From: Takifugu bimaculatus
Lineage: Eukaryota > Chordata > Actinopteri > Tetraodontiformes > Tetraodontidae
Direction of reading: 5' to 3'
Assembly (NCBI GenBank): GCA_004026145.2
Contig: CP034983.1
Coordinates: 10,184,658-10,248,657 of the forward strand
Length of the DNA: 64,000 nt
In this document: positions 57,180 to 64,000 of the stretch, one piece after another
How positions within the stretch are numbered: position 1 is the first letter of the stretch
Layout of the letters: each line of letters starts with the position of its first letter
The notes under the pieces: model-generated
The model's input: the letters and a program-made list of their open reading frames with translations, nothing else
The model's database searches: none
Told to the model about the DNA's origin: nothing
Made by a program: the position numbers and the translations under genes

Positions 57180-58533
57180 GTGTGTGCGTGCGTGTGTGTG
57201 TGTGTGCGTGCGTGTGTGTGTGTGTGTGCGAGCGAGCGAGCGAGCGAGCGAGATAGAGATAGTAAGTGTCAGATAAAGAATGTGTAGTTTAATAAGGCAT
57301 TATACCGCCATCTAGTGGATACAATAGATATAACGCAAACACAGTAACAAACCGTATGTTGCGGGTGACATTATATTTGATTTAATGTTCCACTGGACAA
57401 TTCAGAGACAATTAGCCAGACAATCTGCATCCTGCTTTAGAAATTAGAAATGCTGAAGTGATAAATCTGTGGTTTTACCTCCCTGTATATCTGCTAGGTT
57501 GGTACAACCGCCTGTTCATCACCTTCATCCTGCGGAGGCACATCTTCTTCTTCATGCTGCAGACGTACTTTCCCACCATGCTGATGGTCGTCCTGTCCTG
57601 GGTTTCCTTCTGGATCGACCGAAGGGCCGTTCCTGCACGTGTCTCTTTAGGTCATTTTAAATTGTGTCTATAATGGTGTTTTTAATAATAGTGAAGAAAC
57701 TGTTGTGGACGTCCGACCATGCAAAGAACTTCATAAACAAGTCCGTCTCCTGCAGGTATCACCACAGTGCTCACCATGTCCACCATCATCACAGGTGTGT
57801 CGTCTTCCATGCCTCAGGTAACTGCTTCTGTGGCTGCGTGGTGCCTTCAGGGACTTACATTAAACTCCCTCAAATATATACTTTTGGAGCGGGATATGTG
57901 TACCTGAGTGCCCAGGTTTTTCCTCTTTGTGCTTATTTTTGACTCAGGTGTCGTATGTGAAAGCAGTGGACATCTACCTGTGGACCAGCTTCCTGTTCGT
58001 CTTTCTGTCTGTGATCGAATACGCTGCTGTAAACTACTGCACCACCCTGGAGGAGACGAGGAAGATGAAGAGGGGGAAGGTCAGCAGCGATTATAGCAGC
58101 AGAGTTTCTGTCAGACTTAAATAAGATTAACAGAAATGTATGAGTCACTGTCTCCCTCTAGTGGGCAACAATGTGAACTACAACCGGTGGTCAATTATAA
58201 TAATAATGATAATTTTCTGTGCTGTTTCAGATTCCATCCACCTTTAATGCCACCCAGGCAATGGCCTTTGATGGCTGTTTCCATGACAACGAGATGGAGC
58301 TGACTCCGTTCCCTCGCATGACACCCACCTTGACTCCTGACCCTCTCGCCACTCCATCCCAGGTGTCGGACACGAGGCCCATAGAGGGGACTCGACTCCG
58401 CCGACAAAGGTCCGTACGGGAAAACGTGGATCTGCTGGTGAGCAACAGCTACCTGATAGATTCATACTCGCGTCTGGCGTTCCCTCTGTCCTACCTGCTC
58501 TTCAACACCATCTACTGGAGCCTGTATTCCTGA
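51589..58533 (+). CDS. gabrr3: GABA-A receptor rho subunit, most like rho3
   Basis: Complete Cys-loop anion channel subunit (GABA-gated chloride channel, plasma membrane). Ten exons: 51589-51725 (signal peptide MKLGAVTCLVLAAASVVAMV), 52974-53086, 55880-55947, 56482-56705, 56806-56888 (Cys loop CSMDFSSFPLDTQNC), 57010-57147, 57498-57650 (TM1), 57756-57817 (TM2), 57948-58079 (TM3), 58231-58533 (loop, TM4, stop). They sum to 1413 bp, 470 residues, all in frame. TM2 is RVSLGITTVLTMSTIITG, with Ser at the 2' position where rho1 has Pro. The loop keeps AMAFDGCFHDNE as in rho3. The exon lengths 68, 83, 138 and 153 are the standard ones for this family. Start chosen because this ATG leads a good signal peptide; an ATG 31 bp upstream is out of frame. 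The paralogue letter cannot be decided. Confidence 0.85.
56893..56955 (+). repeat. (CA)n microsatellite just after a rho-gene exon
   Basis: It starts 5 bp inside the intron after exon 56806-56888 (donor GTGAGACACACA), about 31 units. The whole intron is only about 120 bp. Confidence 0.95.
57147..57243 (+). repeat. (GT)n/(GCGA)n compound microsatellite forming a splice donor
   Basis: Exon 57010-57147 ends AGTACCG and the intron starts GTGTGTGTG, so the repeat itself is the 5' splice site. It is followed by GAGC repeats. Confidence 0.9.
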
Positions 58534-58854
58534 AGGTCAGAGGTTTCATTGACCTGCATTCCATCTTTGGGAAACCAACTCGGTATCTTATTTGTTACAA
58601 GGAAATCAGGGTAAAACCTAGAACTTCAAGAGATGCTGATGCCAGACTGTTAAGGAGTTTATTTCCTTGTTTCAATGATCTTTTTTTATCTTCACATGAG
58701 GTGAAACACCTGAGTTAGTGTCAGCTGCAGTGATGTCCTGTTTCATGCATGTGGGTTTTTGTGTAAAATACTGACACAATATTTACCACTAAACCTGCCA
58801 TGTTGTTTGTAAACCCTCTGTTTCGTGCATTAATACTGCATATTTGAAATATTG

Positions 58855-58860
58855 AATAAA
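58855..58860 (+). terminator. Poly(A) signal of the rho gene
   Basis: AATAAA about 320 bp after the stop codon, followed by a T-rich stretch. Confidence 0.75.
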
Positions 58861-59049
58861 GTTTTATTTTATACGTTTTGGGCTATCAGACAGTATCTTT
58901 TTTTTATCCTTTATTAAATAGAAACGTGGTGGTGTTTGTATCCTCTTGTTTGCTGGGGTCTGGCTATTTGCAGGTTTCTGGAGACCCAGTCTGGGTGACC
59001 ACATGTTTTGAGATGACCCTGTTCCTTCTTCCTGCCTTGGGTTGTGGTG

Positions 59050-59720
59050 GCTACTTCTTTAGCCCAGTTAAGGTTCTGATTCCACCCAACTTGTGTTCCA
59101 GTGGGGGGTGAGCGTCAAATGGGAGGTGCTGATCTGTGTATGGGTTTTCTGTGGACCTCGATGCTGAGCTTTGTGTCCTCCATCTTAGCTGCACAGTCCA
59201 GGAAGGCCAGATGAATGTGATGTAGTCATCTGGATGGTTGAGAACACCTTCAACTCTTTTGTTAGAATCTTGACCCAGGTGTCGTCACCATATCCGAACC
59301 AGTGGCTTGGGGCAGTTCCTGTGATGATGCCGGGCTCGGGTTTCAACCTTCTCCCAGTATACTGTAGACTGGCAACTATGGGAGATACTGGTGAGCCCAT
59401 TGTGCCACCATGGTTCTGCCTGTAGAAGCCTTCTCTGTACTGGAGGTAGTGGGTGTTCAAACACAGGTTCCAGTGTGGTGCAGATTTGGGCTGGTGTTAA
59501 GTGTTCTGTCTGGAAGGTTGTTGTCCAACAGACGGCGCTTGTGGATGGTCTCTATTGTCTCGGTGGTGCACGTGACGAGTCCAGTGGACACAGAGCTCAT
59601 ATGAGGATAACTATGACCTGGATGATTGAGACTCATCTCAAACCTGGGAGGATATTCTGACATCATGCCAAGAAATTGATTAGAAACTGTCCAGAAACAC
59701 AAGTTTATTGGATACAAGCA
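59050..59720 (-). mobile_element. Penelope-like element reverse transcriptase remnant, copy 1
   Basis: Minus-strand pieces of a Penelope-type RT: ETIHKRRLLDNNLPDRT, YREGFYRQNHGGTMGSPVSP, then YGDDTWVKI, LSIEVHRKPIH and, in another frame, FDAHPPLEHKLGGIRTL. Frameshifts separate them, and a Gly replaces a usual residue in the (F/Y)xDD region. No endonuclease domain is seen. Inactive. Confidence 0.8.
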
Positions 59721-60473
59721 TTGTGAAGCTGCTATGAAAGAAGGGCTCCAATGTTGGACTGTAATGAGCTGTCAAGATGTTTAACATTCAATTTAATGCT
59801 TAACGGTTGCATCGCCATCGTAGAAGAATCATTGCAAAATATTTGGGTAATAATTTGGGACACGGTGGGGTAAAATTGCATTATTAAATTATTTTTAGAA
59901 CAAATTTTACAGTACGTCATATGTGCAGCAATTTAACCCACTCATACATTTACGTTTTGGGCTTTAATGCAAAGCACAGCAGCTTTAAACACTTCGCATG
60001 AGATTATTTTTGTGAGATCAACAGATAAAAGGCCATTTTGGGTTGTAAGCTTTGATTCAAAGTAAAAAGTCTTCATATTAAAGTGTTGCTGCTACACCTA
60101 CATACATTAACCGTTAAAGGTTGAGCTGAAACCACCATCAGATCTGCCGCCTCATTCTTCGATCCTTCCACCGAGCATCACCCTCTAAGATAGACAATCT
60201 ACTTACTGACGTGCACACGCGTTAAAGGTACAAAGGTAAGTAACTGGTAGTTAATGGTTGGGATCAAGTTGAGCTCTGCTTGTAACTCTACCAAAGTCTA
60301 AAGGTTCTCAATATAAATCAAATTCTGCTAATGTGGTTGCGCTTCTTAGTGTCAGTGCAGACTTGTGTGCAGGGCTCGTGCACATGAGGGTTAGGCTGGT
60401 TTGATGCAAGTCACAGAGAAGCGGGTGGGGGCGGGGCTTGTGTACCATTTGCCGGCCCCTCTCAAACTGTAAC

Positions 60474-60905
60474 CATATCCGAACCAGTGGCTTGGGGCGG
60501 TTCCTGTGAAGGATGTCGGGCTCGGGTTTCAACCTTCTCCCAGTATACTGTAAACTGGCAACTATGGGAGATACTGGTGAGCCCATTGTGCCACCATGGT
60601 TCTGCCTGTAGAAGCCTTCTCTGTACTGGAGGTAGTGGGTGTTCAAACACAGGTTCCAGTGTGGTGCAGATTTGGGCTGGTGTTAAGTGTTCTGTCTGGA
60701 AGGTTGTTGTCCAGTAGACAGCGCCTGTGGATGGTCTCTATTGTCTCGGTGGTGCACGTGACGAGTCCAGTGGACGCAGAGCTTATATGAGGATAACTAT
60801 GACCTGGATGATTGAGACTCGTCTCAAAACTGGGAGGATATTCTGACATCATGCCAAGAAATTGATCAGAAACTGTCCAGAAACACAAGTTTATTGGATA
60901 CAAGC
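60474..60905 (-). mobile_element. Penelope-like RT remnant, copy 2 (truncated)
   Basis: Same RT core (TMGSPVSPIVASL and the upstream RLLDNNLPDRT style segment), ending at the duplication joint. It lacks the DD motif segment. Confidence 0.75.
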
Positions 60906-61611
60906 ATTGTGAAGCTGCTATGAAAGAAGGGCTCCAATGTTGGACTGTAATGAGCTGTCAAGATGTTTAACATTCAATTTAATGCTTAACGGTTGCATCG
61001 CCATCGTAAAAGAATCATAGCAAAATATTTGGGTAATAATTTGGGACACGGTGGGGTAAAATTGCATTGTTAAATTATTTTCAGAACACATTTTACAGTA
61101 CGTCATATGTGCAGCAATTTAACCCACTCATACATTTACATTTTTGGCTTTAATGCAAAGCACAGCAGCTTTAAACACTTTGCATGAGATTATTTTTGTG
61201 AGATCAACAGATAAAAGGCCATTTTGGGTTGTAAGCTTTGATTCAAAGTAAAAAGTCTTCATATTAAAGTGTTGCTGCTACACCTACAGACATTAACCGT
61301 TCAAGGTTGAGCTGAAACCACCATCAGATCTGCCGCCTCATTCTTCGATCCTTCCACCGAGTATCACCCTCTAAGATAGACAATCTACTTACTGACGTGC
61401 ACACGCGTTAAAGGTACAAAGGTAAGTAACTGGTAGTTAATGGTTGGGATCAGTTGAGCTCTGCTGGCAACTCTACCAAAGTCTAAAGGTTCTCAATATA
61501 AATCGAATTCTGCTAATGTGGTTGCGCTTCTTCGTGTCAGTGCAGACTCGTGCACGGGGCTCGTGCACATGAGGGTTAGGCTGGTTTGATGCAAGTCACA
61601 GAGAAGCGGGT

Positions 61612-61622
61612 GGGGGCGGGGC
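61612..61622 (+). promoter_or_regulatory. GC box upstream of the novel gene
   Basis: GGGGGCGGGGC about 240 bp upstream of the ATG at 61862. The same box ends the previous tandem unit at 60427-60437. Promoter role inferred. Confidence 0.35.
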
Positions 61623-61861
61623 TTGTGTACCATGTGCTGGCCCTTCAAACTGTGGCCTAAGTCGGCCTTGCTGGACGCTCTGATGATTGGCGGGGGCGTG
61701 AGCCCCTCATCTGTGCTAGTCTTGGCTGGGGAGGGGGCGAGGAGGGACTTTCCTCTTTCTCCACGAGGCTGGATTCAGCGAACGCATCTGTCAATGACTT
61801 TATTTGAGTGTGTGTGGTCATGGCAGTGGTTTTTTGTTGTTTCTGCTTCAGGCTGCAGAAG

Positions 61862-63752
61862 ATGGGGTGTTCCTGTAGCACTTCTTCTGACGAGTGGAGT
61901 GACAGCGACAGTGACAGCAGTCTGTCAGAACTCCCACCCTACATTCGACGGAGCACGAAAACGGTGGAGCTGAGGAAGCACACAATAACCCAGCATGCAT
62001 GTTTGGATAAGGAGGTTAAAGGAGACGGCAGTGGCACATGTGAGGAAACTCTTGAATCACATCCCCGTGTGGCGCTGCCCAGTCTGGGCACAATCGGAGA
62101 GGAAAACAATATAGATGGGTCAAAGCCGTCCAAACAAGTCCACTCAACTCTTGATGGGCCACCGTCCATTGCTATTATGATGACTGAGGCATCAGGTGAC
62201 CAGCAGAGGCCAATGGTAGATCCAGAACCGCAACGCGGTGATAAGGATGACACTGATGACCTCGAGAAAGCGCCGAACCAGTGTGCAATAGATGAGCCTG
62301 GTCCATCCACTGTTCGTCAAAACGGTTTGTTACCAACACCTAACCCTGAACCAGACACTGGTTTATTGCCACCACCTCCTCCTGAACCAGACACTAGTTT
62401 AATGCCACCACCTACCCCTGAAGCAAACACTAGTTTAATGCCACCACCTACCCCTGAACCAGACACTAGTTTAATGCCACCACCTACCCCTGAACCAGAC
62501 ACTAGTTTAATGCCACCACCTCCTCCTGAACTGTCTGTATCGAGTGAGGTCAATGTGGCCGCGGTATCCTCACCACATATCGATCAACAAACTGGCCGTG
62601 GAGCCACCAAATCCAAGATTGACTGGCAGGACAATGCAGTGCTCAAACGTCCGTGGCTTCCAGTGAATTCACGCGTAAGGAAAAGCCCAAGCCGAGATGA
62701 GGGTGATGTGCATCTCACCACGATGTCCTCACCGATGTCCTTCCATCACACCGATGTCCCAACCTCGTCTGTCAAATTTGACGATCCGGGAAAATTGTAC
62801 CATCAAGAAACTCGCCGTCGATCCAACAAATCTGAATTTGACTGGCAGGACAATGCAGCGCTCAAACGTCCGTGGCTACCAGCAAATTCACGAATATGGA
62901 AAATCCGGAGCCGAGAAGAGGGCGATGGTCCCTCAGTCTTAATTTGCTTTTATAACGCACCTGAAGACCTCGGCACCCCGAGACCTGAGCATCACCATGT
63001 TGGCACTCAAACTTTGCCGCCTGGTGCTTGTGGAGATGCTTCCACTCCATCTTGCAAGATTCACTCCGTCTGTCCTGAGCAGCGAGTGATGGCTGAAGGG
63101 GGCGACAGCGGGGACAAGCCGAAGGCAACGGTGTGGTCCCAGCGCACACCCCAGGCTGAGTTCCCACAGAAAGTCAGCCGTGGGGAATTTCCAGGGCCAG
63201 TGTTGGAGCCCCGGCCCTCCAAGAATATTCAGCCAATGTTAAATCGGTAAGTTTATGGTTCCCACCCTCGCTCGCACTTTATTTCACTTGTGGAGCACTT
63301 GGTAACACCTGAGTCTTGTTCCTCTTCAGGAGTGCGGAGAAGAGTTTAACAACCAAGGCTGACGACCAACCAGCTCATCTGCCAGCACAGCAAGTGAGTT
63401 TTGCTTGTTCGGTTGTTTTTGATGCTTGATTTAGTTGTGTCCATTCATGTTACTCATTCATAAATTGAATGCCCTGATTGGTCATAGACACATCAACATT
63501 TATCAGCAAAGACCCCCGACAGGACACATGCCTCAGGTTATAGCAGACCTGTTGCAAAAATGCTCATGGTTGAAATTAAATCCTTGTGCTCTGGCTTTTC
63601 AGGTGGGCTCCAAACTGACCTACGCACAGGTATTGAGGATGCCACCACGTAAGCGTGCCCCATTCCCAGACCTTACCCCACCCTACCCACAACAAGAGCC
63701 CCAATCAGCTGAGACTCGTCGTCCAACTAAATTGAGATATGCAAGGCTTTGA
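61862..63752 (+). CDS. Unrecognised acidic/Pro-rich protein with acylation-type N-terminus
   Basis: Coding exons 61862-63246, 63330-63393 and 63603-63752 sum to 1599 bp, 532 residues, with good GT/AG sites and matching phases. The ATG lies 14 bp after an acceptor (TTCTGCTTCAG), so a 5' non-coding exon is expected. The start MGCSCSTSSDEW fits N-myristoylation (Gly2, Ser6) and nearby palmitoylation (Cys3, Cys5), suggesting membrane attachment. It is followed by an acidic Ser run (SDSDSDSS). Residues 156-227 are six 12-residue units of the LMPPPTPEPDTS type. Two copies of DWQDNA-x-LKRPWLP-x-NSR start at residues 254 and 327. The C-terminus has KLTYAQVLR and a basic, Pro-rich end. No enzyme domain, no TM segment. 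I do not recognise the family and give no function. Confidence 0.75.
62327..62542 (+). repeat. 36-bp coding minisatellite, six units
   Basis: In-frame tandem units encoding LLPTPNPEPDTG, LLPPPPPEPDTS, LMPPPTPEANTS, LMPPPTPEPDTS (twice) and LMPPPPPELSVS. The middle units are nearly identical at DNA level, so copy number may vary between individuals. Confidence 0.9.
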
Positions 63753-63985
63753 ACGGACCACTATGGATATTTTGTTCTTAGTCTTTACAAAAGAAGCTGA
63801 ACAAAATCTGCAACTCTTCAATTGTTGCTTTAGGGGATTTTTTTCTTTTGTTTGTTTTGTTTTTTGTTTTGTTTTTAAATCCAGGTTCTTTTCCCATGTT
63901 TGATTATTCCAGTCTGTACAGAATGTTCCAGTGTTTTTCTTTTAACAGACCTGCATAATTGATGCTCATAATTCTGATTTCTTCT

Positions 63986-63991
63986 ATTAAA
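63986..63991 (+). terminator. Possible ATTAAA poly(A) signal of the novel gene
   Basis: ATTAAA about 235 bp after the stop codon, close to the window edge. Confidence 0.4.
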
Positions 63992-64000
63992 AAGCACTGA

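Larger units (their letters stand above)
59289..61645. repeat. Direct tandem duplication, unit about 1.19 kb
   Basis: 59289-60473 and 60474-about 61645 match along their length with few changes. For example, 'catatccgaaccagtggctt' occurs at 59289 and 60474, and 'gggggcggggcttgtgtacc' at 60427 and 61612. Each unit carries part of the Penelope-like RT plus about 750 bp of non-coding sequence. Head-to-tail partial copies are a known habit of Penelope-like elements. Confidence 0.9.

Noticed and set aside
56889..57287. Open frame with His-Thr and Val-Cys runs
   Set aside because: Produced by CA and GT microsatellites in rho gene introns.
1..64000. tRNA, rRNA or other structured RNA genes
   Set aside because: No cloverleaf with A/B boxes or rRNA-like sequence was recognised by eye; a covariance-model scan would be needed to exclude small RNAs.

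Overview
The window is nuclear genomic DNA from a teleost fish, probably a percomorph with short introns. The evidence is split genes with GT/AG introns, FISNA-NACHT NLR genes with 174-bp leucine-rich-repeat exons (a fish-expanded class), HHLA2-like B7 genes, a GABA-A rho receptor, dense CA/GT microsatellites, and fish-type LINE, hAT, Penelope-like and MITE copies. There are no bacterial-style operons, and I recognise no tRNA, rRNA or CRISPR array.

Layout. (1) 1-4.0 kb: 3' half of a muscle nicotinic acetylcholine receptor delta gene (chrnd, + strand) with two 1-bp frameshifts and a 37-bp minisatellite in an intron. (2) 5.2-17.3 kb: NLR gene 1 (- strand), with N-terminal exons, a large FISNA-NACHT exon, seven intact 174-bp LRR exons, one broken LRR exon and a short terminal LRR exon. 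(3) 18.8-30.9 kb: a tandem segmental duplicate of (1)+(2). It holds a shorter chrnd fragment and NLR gene 2, which has only four full LRR exons plus the terminal one. (4) 31-35.3 kb: a graveyard of retroelements and a hAT element among extra copies of the NLR leader exon. One unusual leader exon lies about 0.6 kb downstream of an ISRE-like site. (5) 36.4-49.0 kb: three V-C-V B7-family genes resembling HHLA2 (- strand). The first is a broken near-copy of the second; the third is divergent and intact. A LINE and a hAT remnant separate the first two. (6) 51.6-58.9 kb: a complete 10-exon GABA-A receptor rho subunit gene, most like rho3 (+ strand). (7) 58.9-61.6 kb: a Penelope-like reverse transcriptase remnant inside a 1.19-kb direct tandem duplication. 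(8) 61.86-63.75 kb: an unrecognised multi-exon gene (+ strand). Its predicted 532-aa protein has an acylation-type N-terminus, six 12-residue Pro-rich repeats and two copies of a DWQDNA...LKRPWLP motif.

The main biology is immune-gene turnover. The NLR pair shows a whole-gene tandem duplication and independent change in LRR exon number. Because LRR exons share one length and one phase, units can be added or lost without breaking the frame. Several mobile elements can be dated relative to the duplications, because the paralogous copies supply empty sites. The B7-like trio shows the same duplicate-and-decay pattern. The rho receptor looks intact and ordinary, apart from microsatellites that directly form some of its splice donors. 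The terminal gene is the best candidate for something undescribed.
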